Assembly (NCBI GenBank): GCA_964428175.1
Contig: CAYRXM010000006.1
Coordinates: forward strand, 1 to 64,000
Direction of reading: 5' to 3'
Length of the DNA stretch: 64,000 nucleotides
From: CAYRXM01 sp964428175
GTDB lineage: Bacteria > Chloroflexota > Anaerolineae > JAFGEY01
Position numbers and translations under genes: made by a program. Under the pieces are notes generated by a model. The model was not told where the DNA came from. It saw nothing but the letters and a program-made list of their open reading frames with translations, and did no database searches. Positions 17,041 through 26,385 of this stretch are shown in pieces. The first letter of the stretch is position 1. Each line of letters starts with the position of its first letter.

Positions 17041-18147
17041 GTGCTGGATCGACTGAACGACATGGTTCGTCCCAGATCGACCGATGAAGGAACCGCAAGG
17101 CGCGAGTTCTTGCTCAACGTCGCCGCGCTGTTCATCGGCACGATATCCGTGCTTGTCGTACTCGTCAGCGCCGTCTTGATCCTGATCGGCATTGCCCCGG
17201 CCACGGTCACGCTGATCGTCGGCATGTTGACCGCGGCCACTTGCTCAGGCGTCTGGGGGTTGAGCCGCAACGGCCATCTACGGATCGCGGCCGGCCTCTT
17301 GCCGATGGCGATTTGGGGCACAGCGACCGTGCTGCTGGCTGCCGGCGGGTGGCACGTGCCGTTGGTGGTGGGCTATGCGCTTTGTGTGGCCCTGGCCACG
17401 CTGCTCGGCGGGGCAGGCAACGGCCTGGTTTTTGCGGCGATCAGCGTGCTCGCCTACTGGGGTATCGGCGCGTGGCAGTTTTCCGACTTGCTGCCCTCAC
17501 TCTTTCCTCCTCCCGATCATTCCCTGGAGATCAATGTCTTGATCCTCGGTGTCAGCCTGGTCGTGATCAGTCTGTTATTCTACACACTCGACCGTCAACT
17601 GGACCAGGTTTCCACCCGCCGGTTGGGCGAAATGCTCCACTTTGTCGACGAGGCAGAGGCCCTCTCGCGGGAACGGACCAGTCTGATTACGCGCCTGCAA
17701 AAAACAACGCGCGATCAGGAACGGCTGCTGCAGACGATCCGCACCATATCGGCGCCGGTGCTGCCGCTCTTTGAAGGGCTGATCGTGATGCCCGTCGTCG
17801 GCGAACTCGACGCCGAACGCGCCGGGCTGCTCCTCGATGATATGCTGAACGGCATTGCCCGCTACAAGGCCGATTTTGTCCTGCTCGACGTGACCGGCGT
17901 ACCCGCGCTCAATGTCGAATCGGCGCGCGGGCTGCTCCAGGCTGTGCAGGGCGCGCAAATGCTCGGCTGCGAGTGCCGCCTGGTCGGCGTGCAGCCGAAC
18001 GTGGCTCAAGCCCTGATCTACCTGGAGCTTGATTTGTCCAAGATCGGCCGCTACAGCACGCTGCAAGAAGGGGTAGCCGACCTGCTGGCGCAGATTGCTG
18101 CCCGCACTTCCGGAAAGGTGAGCAGTTACGGGTTTGGGTCTGTATAA
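17041..18147 (+). CDS. Membrane STAS-domain protein 1 (RsbR-like)
   Basis: A 368-aa protein, GTG start behind AGGAGG. Six predicted helices (about 20-185) are followed by a coiled-coil linker (about 185-240) and a STAS domain (about 241-350). The STAS domain carries the RsbR-family core MPVVGELDAERA and LLDVTGVP. RsbR proteins scaffold stressosomes and are switched by phosphorylation of two threonines 34 residues apart; here those positions are Ala258 and Val292. The protein is therefore probably not switched by an RsbT-type kinase. It is the first of three tandem paralogues and heads a five-gene operon that ends with a CHAT protease. Confidence 0.85.
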   Translation: MLDRLNDMVRPRSTDEGTARREFLLNVAALFIGTISVLVVLVSAVLILIGIAPATVTLIVGMLTAATCSGVWGLSRNGHLRIAAGLLPMAIWGTATVLLAAGGWHVPLVVGYALCVALATLLGGAGNGLVFAAISVLAYWGIGAWQFSDLLPSLFPPPDHSLEINVLILGVSLVVISLLFYTLDRQLDQVSTRRLGEMLHFVDEAEALSRERTSLITRLQKTTRDQERLLQTIRTISAPVLPLFEGLIVMPVVGELDAERAGLLLDDMLNGIARYKADFVLLDVTGVPALNVESARGLLQAVQGAQMLGCECRLVGVQPNVAQALIYLELDLSKIGRYSTLQEGVADLLAQIAARTSGKVSSYGFGSV

Positions 18148-18165
18148 AGAATCGGGCCAAGTTCT

Positions 18166-19305
18166 ATGATCTTGCAAACTGTCCCCAATTTGCGCATTGT
18201 GCGCTGGATACGCCGGTGGGTAACGCCGCGCGCGGACGATCCCGACCGGGCGCTTCAGGAACGCGCCGTGTATGCCTTGGCGCTGCCATTGTTCGTGATG
18301 GCGGCCGTGTTTGGGTTGTTCGACCTGGCCCTCCTGATCCTGGCCGACGGCACGCCGGTGAACCCCGTCATCGACCTGGTTTTCCTGGTGGCGATGACAG
18401 TGGTCTATGTCCTGGCTCGCTGGGGCTACATTCGCTGGAGCGTTGTGCTGCTGCTGGCGATCAACCTGCTTGGCGTCTCCTTTTACATCGTGCAAGAGGG
18501 CTACCAAAGCATCAACACGATGCTTTTCATGCTCATCGTCGCCGCGGCCGGCCTGACCCTCGGCGTGCGAGTGGGCTTTGCCGTGGCGCTGCTCTCATCA
18601 GTGGTGTATGGCGCACTGGTCTGGGCGCAGACTGCCGGTTGGTTCAAGCCCCGCATCGAGCTGCCGGCGGCCGAGGCCGTGCTCAATTTTGCGCTGGTCT
18701 CTTTTTTACTCGCCGGGTTGACCGCCGTGTTTGGCAGTTGGATTTATCGCACGCAGCGCGAGCAAGCGCAACTGCTCGCCGAGCAGATGCAGGCGCTTCA
18801 GGCCGCCGACGAAGAAAAGAATACCCTTTTGCACACACTCGAAGCGCGCGTGGCCGAGCAGCAGACGCTCCTGGATCAACTCGAGGTCAGCGACGCCGCA
18901 CAGTTGCGGCTGGCCGCCGAGCTGCGCCAGGCCTCCAGCCCGGTAATTCCCATCTTTGACCGGGTGGTGGTCATGCCGGTGGTGGGCACGCTCGATGTGA
19001 CGCGCGCGCAGCGCTTGATGCAAGACCTGCTGGACGGCGTCGAGCAGCACAATGCGCGGCTGGCGCTGCTCGATTTGACCGGCATACCGGCCATGGACGA
19101 ACCGGTCGCCAACGCGCTGCTGCAAACGGTCGATGCGCTGGCGCTGTTGGGCGCTGAATGTGTGCTCGCCGGTGTCCGCCCCGACATTGCCCGATCGCTG
19201 GTGCGTATGGGCATCAATCTGGAGCAGATTGTAACCCGCCTCGACCTGCAAAGTGGCATCGAATACGCGCTGGGGCGCATGGGAAGGAGGCTCGTCAGCG
19301 GCTGA
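18166..19305 (+). CDS. Membrane STAS-domain protein 2 (RsbR-like)
   Basis: A 379-aa paralogue of its upstream neighbour. It has about six helices (residues 40-200), a coiled coil rich in Gln/Glu/Ala (about 198-250), then a STAS domain with MPVVGTLDVTRA and LLDLTGIP. The two RsbR phospho-acceptor positions are Val278 and Glu312; the Glu could mimic a phosphate. The gene starts 18 bp after STAS 1 and its TGA overlaps the next ATG by one base (TGATG). The role is inferred to be a membrane-anchored signalling scaffold. Confidence 0.83.
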   Translation: MILQTVPNLRIVRWIRRWVTPRADDPDRALQERAVYALALPLFVMAAVFGLFDLALLILADGTPVNPVIDLVFLVAMTVVYVLARWGYIRWSVVLLLAINLLGVSFYIVQEGYQSINTMLFMLIVAAAGLTLGVRVGFAVALLSSVVYGALVWAQTAGWFKPRIELPAAEAVLNFALVSFLLAGLTAVFGSWIYRTQREQAQLLAEQMQALQAADEEKNTLLHTLEARVAEQQTLLDQLEVSDAAQLRLAAELRQASSPVIPIFDRVVVMPVVGTLDVTRAQRLMQDLLDGVEQHNARLALLDLTGIPAMDEPVANALLQTVDALALLGAECVLAGVRPDIARSLVRMGINLEQIVTRLDLQSGIEYALGRMGRRLVSG

Positions 19306-20465
19306 TGAAACTCTGGAACCTGACCCACTTGCTGGACAGTGACCTGCCCGATCCGGAAGACGCCCGCCGCGCGCGGATGATCAATGCGCTGCTGATCTGG
19401 TTCATCACCGGCCTGGCGATCTATGTCGCTGTGGGGCTGGCAGCCTGGCAGGCCCGCCTTTTTGACGCTGGCCCGCTGCTGGTGCTCATCGGCCTGGCCA
19501 CCACTGCCTTTACAGCCGGCGTGTACGTCGTCAACCGACGCGGCCGGTTCAGGATAGCCGCCTGGATGATCGTCCTGGTGTTGTGCGCATTGGTGATCAT
19601 TCTGCTGCTGTTGTATGGACATCGCGGCGGTGCGCCGATGCTCATCCCGGTGGCGGTACTGGCCGCCGCACTGCTGCTCGCCCGTGGTGTGCCGTTGATG
19701 GTGGCCGTCGGACTGGGCGGCTTTTATCTGCTGATTGCCCTGCTGGAAACCGGCAGCCACTGGAACGCCCGCTTGCACCCCTCCGACCAGCCTTTCCCTG
19801 CCGATTTGCTAATCGCCGGGCGGCTCATCGGCATCTGGCTACTCACCGCACTGGCCTGGATTTCCGCCGGCAGCCTGGCCGAGGCGATCGGCACGGCGCG
19901 GGCCAACCTGCGCCAGGCGCGGCAGCGCGAGCGCCAGTTGGAAGACATGCGCGCCGACCTGGAAATGCAGGTGGCCGAGCGTACACGCGCGCTAGAGCAA
20001 GCATTGATCGAGGTGCGCCAGGCCAACCAGGCGCAACGAACGCTGCTGGACACCATCCGCCGGCAGGCCTTTCCGGCCATCCCGATCTGGGAGCGGATCA
20101 TTGCCATGCCGGTGGTGGGCGTGCTCGACGCCGCCCGCGCCGATCAACTCCTGACCAGCCTGCTGGACGGCATTCAACAGTACGACGCCCAAGTCGCCTT
20201 GCTCGACGTGACCGGCGCGCCGGTGATCGACCGGGAAGCCGCCGAGGCGCTGATCCAGGCGGTGAACGGCGCGCGGCTGATCGGCGCCGAGTGCATTCTG
20301 GTCGGCGTCAATCCCGACGTGGCTGCACGGCTGGCCGATTTGAACGTCGACCTGAGCGCGGTGGCCTCGCACGTCGATATGGAGGCCGGCGTGCGCGAGG
20401 CGCTGGCCCAGCTAAACTATCGTCTTGAACGGGGGCATTCAGCCGGCAGAGCAAAAAGTGCCTGA
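19305..20465 (+). CDS. Membrane STAS-domain protein 3 (RsbR-like)
   Basis: A 386-aa third paralogue that starts within the stop codon of STAS 2 (TGATG). Six helices span about residues 20-195, a coiled coil with a QVAERTRALEQAL stretch follows, and the STAS domain has MPVVGVLDAARA and LLDVTGAP. The phospho-acceptor positions are Ala276 and Arg310, so both threonines are lost again. The helical part differs clearly from paralogues 1 and 2, while the STAS core is similar, which suggests three different inputs feeding one kind of output. It ends 17 bp before the DUF2652 gene. Confidence 0.83.
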   Translation: MKLWNLTHLLDSDLPDPEDARRARMINALLIWFITGLAIYVAVGLAAWQARLFDAGPLLVLIGLATTAFTAGVYVVNRRGRFRIAAWMIVLVLCALVIILLLLYGHRGGAPMLIPVAVLAAALLLARGVPLMVAVGLGGFYLLIALLETGSHWNARLHPSDQPFPADLLIAGRLIGIWLLTALAWISAGSLAEAIGTARANLRQARQRERQLEDMRADLEMQVAERTRALEQALIEVRQANQAQRTLLDTIRRQAFPAIPIWERIIAMPVVGVLDAARADQLLTSLLDGIQQYDAQVALLDVTGAPVIDREAAEALIQAVNGARLIGAECILVGVNPDVAARLADLNVDLSAVASHVDMEAGVREALAQLNYRLERGHSAGRAKSA

Positions 20466-20482
20466 CGGCAGGGAAGTGTGCA

Positions 20483-21235
20483 ATGAAACCCGGTGAACAA
20501 CCCGTTGTGCTGATCCTGGCCGACATCAGCGGCTATACCCGCTTTATGGTCGAGCAAAAGGCAGAACTGATCCATGCGCAGATGGCAATCAGCGAACTGA
20601 TCCAGACGATCATTCTCCAGGTCGAAATTCCGCTGCAAGTGACCAAGCTGGAAGGCGATGCCGTCTTTATGTATGCCGTCAGAAACGAGGATGATGACGC
20701 CTGGGCTGAGGTGCGGCGTCAAATCGGTCAAAAGTTGCTCGCTTTTTTCGAGGTATTTGCGGCCAAAATCGCCGAGTTGGTAAAGACCAACACCTGCGAG
20801 TGTGGCTTTTGTACCAACCTCAGCAAACTGCGTCTGAAATTGATCGTGCACAGTGGCCAGGCGCTCTTTTACAGCATTGGCCGCTTTGAGGAACTGTCTG
20901 GCGTAGATGTAATCCTGGTACACCGGCTGCTCAAGAACTCGGCGCCGGGCAGCCAGTATATCCTGCTGACCGAGGCTGGCTATCGCGACATCGAGTTTCC
21001 GGTTCAGGTCGAGGTGACGCCGGGGCAAGAGACCTATGACCAGATCGGCCCGGTCAAGACGCTGCTCTATGTGCCGCCGGAAGAAGGGTTGATCTTGGTC
21101 GATCTGCCGCCGGTCAACCACGAAGCGCGCGGCTGGACGCGGGTTCAATACACTGCCGGCAAGGTTTTCAAAACGATGCTGTTTTGGACAGGATTGAAAA
21201 AAGGGCCAACCCTGTCGCACATCCAAGAGGGCTGA
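20483..21235 (+). CDS. DUF2652 protein with nucleotidyl-cyclase-like fold
   Basis: A 250-aa cytoplasmic protein matching DUF2652. The N-terminal half resembles a class III nucleotidyl cyclase domain: LADISGYTRFM provides the first metal Asp (D14) and KLEGDAVFMY the second (D59). A later HSGQALFY stretch matches the family. A Cys-rich loop, CECGFC, is inserted near residue 110. Cyclase activity is not established for DUF2652, and the usual substrate-selecting residues cannot be assigned. The gene lies between the STAS paralogues and the CHAT gene with gaps of 17 and 21 bp. Confidence 0.75.
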   Translation: MKPGEQPVVLILADISGYTRFMVEQKAELIHAQMAISELIQTIILQVEIPLQVTKLEGDAVFMYAVRNEDDDAWAEVRRQIGQKLLAFFEVFAAKIAELVKTNTCECGFCTNLSKLRLKLIVHSGQALFYSIGRFEELSGVDVILVHRLLKNSAPGSQYILLTEAGYRDIEFPVQVEVTPGQETYDQIGPVKTLLYVPPEEGLILVDLPPVNHEARGWTRVQYTAGKVFKTMLFWTGLKKGPTLSHIQEG

Positions 21236-21256
21236 CGAATACGAGGGGGACACGGC

Positions 21257-22150
21257 ATGGGTGTACATCAAGAACTTGAAAACAACATTCTAGAATCTTA
21301 TCACATCATCAGCGAATACCAACGTACTATCCAAACTTCAGATCGGCCCGAAGAAAAACTGCGCGCCCGTCGCGCCATTGACGCGCAGTGGGAGCTAATC
21401 AAAACCTGTCTGCTCGATCTGCTCCGGGTAACAGGCGGTGCGCTGTCGCCGCAAATGGCCGAGATCGCCGCCCATTTTCCCGATTTGTCATCCCAATATC
21501 ATGTTTCGACAGCATCCACCGCGCAGCAAATCCCACCTCAACCTGTCACGCCAAACACCCCAGACCATGTTCCGGGGCGTCCGCCCGACAAGACCACGAT
21601 TCTTTTTATTGCCGCCGATCCGACAGATGCCTCCCGCTTGCATCTGGGTAGAGAGTTTCGAGAGCTGGAAGAGAAACTCAAGCTTGCCCGGTTGCGCGAT
21701 CAATTCAAACTGGAATTGCCACAACTATCTGCCCGGCCAGCAGACATCAGCCAGGCTTTGCTGGACAAAGAACCGCAAATCGTTCACTTTTCTGGGCACG
21801 GTACGGCCTGCGGCGCATTATGGTTTGAAAATGAAACAGGTGAAAAGCAGGATGTACAGCCGGATGCGTTGGCGGCGCTGTTTGAATTGTTTGCCGATCG
21901 GGTCAATTGTGTGGTGCTAAACGCCTGTTACAGTGATATTCAGGCCAAGGCGATAGCCCAACACATCAATTATGTGATTGGGATGAACAAGGAAATTGGC
22001 GACCGGGCGGCGATTGCTTTTGCTGTTGGCTTTTATCAAGCATTGGGCGCCGGGCGCACCATCCAAGAGGCTTACAAATTTGGATGTGTGCAAATCAGAC
22101 TACAGGGTATTCCTGAACATCAAACTCCGGTTCTTGTCAAAAAAGAGTAA
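21257..22150 (+). CDS. CHAT-domain (caspase-like) protein with N-terminal helical EAD-like domain
   Basis: A 297-aa protein. Residues 1-80 are helical (YHIISEYQRTIQTSDRPEEK) and resemble the effector-associated domains that recruit CHAT proteins in bacterial conflict systems. A Pro-rich linker follows, then a CHAT domain (about 115-297). The caspase-type dyad is intact: His181 in VHFSGHGTACG and Cys224 in VVLNACYSD. CHAT domains are caspase-superfamily proteases, some of which drive abortive infection or cleave partner proteins. No obvious target is fused. It is the last gene of the STAS operon and is followed by a terminator. Confidence 0.85.
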   Translation: MGVHQELENNILESYHIISEYQRTIQTSDRPEEKLRARRAIDAQWELIKTCLLDLLRVTGGALSPQMAEIAAHFPDLSSQYHVSTASTAQQIPPQPVTPNTPDHVPGRPPDKTTILFIAADPTDASRLHLGREFRELEEKLKLARLRDQFKLELPQLSARPADISQALLDKEPQIVHFSGHGTACGALWFENETGEKQDVQPDALAALFELFADRVNCVVLNACYSDIQAKAIAQHINYVIGMNKEIGDRAAIAFAVGFYQALGAGRTIQEAYKFGCVQIRLQGIPEHQTPVLVKKE

Positions 22151-22165
22151 ACATGATTACCAAAG

Positions 22166-22200
22166 GCCCCACCGCTTTGTTAGCCGGTGAGGCTTTTTTT
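22166..22200 (+). terminator. Intrinsic terminator of the STAS-CHAT operon
   Basis: GCCCCACCG pairs with CGGTGAGGC (one C/A mismatch) around a 10-nt loop and is followed by seven Ts. It lies 15 bp after the CHAT stop. Confidence 0.85.
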
Positions 22201-22274
22201 GCAAGTGGGTCATTTGGCACAGATAGTGCCATTGTTTGCGCCTGAAAATGGCTACAAACATTACAAACGACCCA

Positions 22275-24632
22275 CTAGCACTCTAGCTCCAAGATCAACT
22301 CGCTCTCCCCCGCCGCCGGGATGATCCGCGCCCCCAGCGGATCGGCCTGCGCCGCCCCGCCGGTAACGCCTTTTACTTTTTCAACGCCGCGCAGCAGCAC
22401 CGACCAGCCCGCCGATTTCCCCTCGGCGCGGATGCGCACCTGCTGCCCCACCCGCTTTACCTCAAGTGTCATCGCCACGTCACCCTTGAGCGTCGGCACA
22501 GAAACCGAGGCCGCCGCGCCGTCCGCCAGCTCGAAAACGTGCAAGGTTACGCCGTCAGCAAAGGGATAGTCCGGTTTGCGCTCGTTTGCACCGACGGGCA
22601 CGATCGCGTTGGGCCGGACCAGCAGCGGTAGGCTGAGATAGCCATGCTGCTCGCGCAGCCAGCACCCGCCATCGATCACCTCGCCGCTGAGAAAATGTGT
22701 CCAGCGGCCCGGCGGCAGGTAATAATCGACCACACCGTCGGATGAAAAGACCGGCGCCACCAGCAGCGATGGGCCGAGCATGTACTGCCGGTCGAGCGTG
22801 TCGCAGCCGGGGTCGTCGGGGAATTCGATCACCATTGCCCGCATCACCGGCACGCCGGTCTGGTGCGCTTCGACCGCCGCGCCGAACAGGTAGGGCATCA
22901 GCCGGCACTTGAGGCGGGTGAAAAAACCGAGCACGTCACTCGCAGTCGGGCCGGCCAACCCGGCCTCATCGAACAGCCAGGGCACGCGGTAGGAACTGCT
23001 GCCGTGCAGCCGGCTGTGCGTCGAAAGCAGCCCGAACGCACACCAGCGCTTGTACACATCCGCCGACGCGGTCTGCTCGAACCCACCCATGTCGTGGCTC
23101 CAGAAGGCAAAGCCCGACGTACACAGCGACAGCCCGCCGCGCAGGCTTTCGGCCATCGATTCGAATGTGGCCGTGCTGTCGCCGCCCCAGTGAACGGGAA
23201 ACCGCTGCCCGCCCGCCGTCGCCGAGCGGGCAAACACGGCCGCCTCGCCCCGGCCCAGTTTATCTTCCAATACCTCAAACACCGTCTTGTTGTACAGATA
23301 CGAATAATAGTTGTGCATCTTGGACGGATCGGCCCCGTCGTGATAGACCACATCGACCGGGATGCGCTCGCCGAAATCGGTCTTGAAACAATCCACACCC
23401 ATGTCGATCAGCGCGCGCAGCTTGTCGCCGTACCAGCGGCAGGCTTCAGGGTTGGTGAAATCGACCAGGCCCATCCCGGCCTGCCACATATCCCACTGCC
23501 AGACGGACGTTTTCTGTCCGTGGCCGTCCGGCTGCTTGAGCAGGTAGCCGTTTGCCATCCCCTCGTCGAACAGCGCCGAGCGCTGAGCGATGTAGGGGTT
23601 GATCCAGACACAAATTTTCAACCCGCGCGCCTTGAGCCGTCGCAGCATCCCTTCCGGGTCGGGGAAAACGCGCCCATCCCACTCGAAATTGCACCAGTGA
23701 AATTCCTTCATCCAGAAACAGTCAAAATGAAAGACGTGCAGCGGCAGGTCGCGCTCGGCCATCCCGTCGATGAACCCGCTCACGGTCTGCTCGTCGTAAT
23801 CGGTGGTGAACGAGGTGGTCAGCCACAGGCCGAACGACCAGGCCGGCGGCAGCGCCGGCCGCCCGGTCAGCGCGGTGTAACGCTCAAGGACTTGCTTGGG
23901 CGACGGGCCGTAGATCAGGAAATAGTCGAGTTCCTCGCCCGGCACGCTGAACTGCACCCGCTCCACCTTTTCCGAGGCCACTTCGAGCGAGACCTTTTCC
24001 GGGTGGTTGATGAACACGCCATAGCCGCGATTGGTCAGGTAAAAGGGGATGTTTTTGTAAGCCTGCTCGCTGGCCGTGCCGCCGTCCTCGTTCCACAGAT
24101 CGATCACCTGGCCGTTCTTGACCCAGGCCGTAAACCGCTCGCCCAGGCCATAGACGCACTCGCCCACGCCGAGGTTCAACTGCTCGTGGATAAAGCGCCC
24201 CTCCGGCGTGTCGACGAAACCCAGCGCCCGCCAGTCGCTGCGGGTGATCTCGCGCTCACCGTCGAGGAACGAGAGCCGCCAGCCGCCCCGTTTCTCCACC
24301 CGTGCGGTCAGTTGGCCGCTGGTCAGCGCGGCCGCGTCTTCCCGGTTCTCGATCAATACCTCGGGCGCGGGCTGCGGCTCAAGCTCGAACTGCGGCCCGC
24401 GCACCGCTCCGCCCTTGTGGTGGTAGAGCCGCACGCGGATCACATTCTCGGCCGGCGAAGAGAGGTGGACGGTCAGCAGGGGCAGGTTGAGCGTGTCGCC
24501 GCGATGATTGAGCGGTTTGGTCGGCGCATAGATGATCAGCTCGTCCGGCCTTGCCTCGACCTCGTGGACGTGGGCGGCGTAATAGGGCGTCACACCGGGA
24601 CGGATTTGCCAGTAACCATCGGTGAATTTCAT
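22275..24632 (-). CDS. yicI: GH31 alpha-xylosidase (YicI-like)
   Basis: A 785-aa retaining glycosidase that removes alpha-linked xylose from xyloglucan-type oligosaccharides. The N-terminus (MKFTDGYWQIRPG) and the catalytic regions match YicI. The nucleophile Asp is in CFKTDFGERIPVD (about 418), followed by the family word DPSKMHNYYSYLYN. The acid/base Asp is in HWGGDSTATFESMAE (about 485). ATG 24632 is preceded by GGAGGA with 7 nt spacing. There is no signal peptide, so it acts in the cytoplasm on imported oligosaccharides. It lies downstream of an arabinofuranosidase gene on the same strand. Confidence 0.93.
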   Translation of the reverse strand: MKFTDGYWQIRPGVTPYYAAHVHEVEARPDELIIYAPTKPLNHRGDTLNLPLLTVHLSSPAENVIRVRLYHHKGGAVRGPQFELEPQPAPEVLIENREDAAALTSGQLTARVEKRGGWRLSFLDGEREITRSDWRALGFVDTPEGRFIHEQLNLGVGECVYGLGERFTAWVKNGQVIDLWNEDGGTASEQAYKNIPFYLTNRGYGVFINHPEKVSLEVASEKVERVQFSVPGEELDYFLIYGPSPKQVLERYTALTGRPALPPAWSFGLWLTTSFTTDYDEQTVSGFIDGMAERDLPLHVFHFDCFWMKEFHWCNFEWDGRVFPDPEGMLRRLKARGLKICVWINPYIAQRSALFDEGMANGYLLKQPDGHGQKTSVWQWDMWQAGMGLVDFTNPEACRWYGDKLRALIDMGVDCFKTDFGERIPVDVVYHDGADPSKMHNYYSYLYNKTVFEVLEDKLGRGEAAVFARSATAGGQRFPVHWGGDSTATFESMAESLRGGLSLCTSGFAFWSHDMGGFEQTASADVYKRWCAFGLLSTHSRLHGSSSYRVPWLFDEAGLAGPTASDVLGFFTRLKCRLMPYLFGAAVEAHQTGVPVMRAMVIEFPDDPGCDTLDRQYMLGPSLLVAPVFSSDGVVDYYLPPGRWTHFLSGEVIDGGCWLREQHGYLSLPLLVRPNAIVPVGANERKPDYPFADGVTLHVFELADGAAASVSVPTLKGDVAMTLEVKRVGQQVRIRAEGKSAGWSVLLRGVEKVKGVTGGAAQADPLGARIIPAAGESELILELEC

Positions 24633-24724
24633 CGGTTTTCCTCCTGGAAATTGCAACTAATCGTCGCACTAGAAGCGCGACCTACGCTTTCGATCATTCT
24701 TGCCTCCGGGATGGGCCGGGGTGT

Positions 24725-26215
<1,491 letters not shown>

Positions 26216-26385
26216 TGCTTCCTCCTTGATGTTGGGTGAGTTTTATTGCAGTTATACTGCCCTCGGTCATAAAGCGATTTTTCCCCGCGCGGCGATCCAT
26301 CGCCGCACGAGGCCAACTTGCGAGTTTTCTTGTTCCGATGGTCTCCGCCGGAACAGGTGAGCGACGCGGAAGCGTGGAAACAAGG

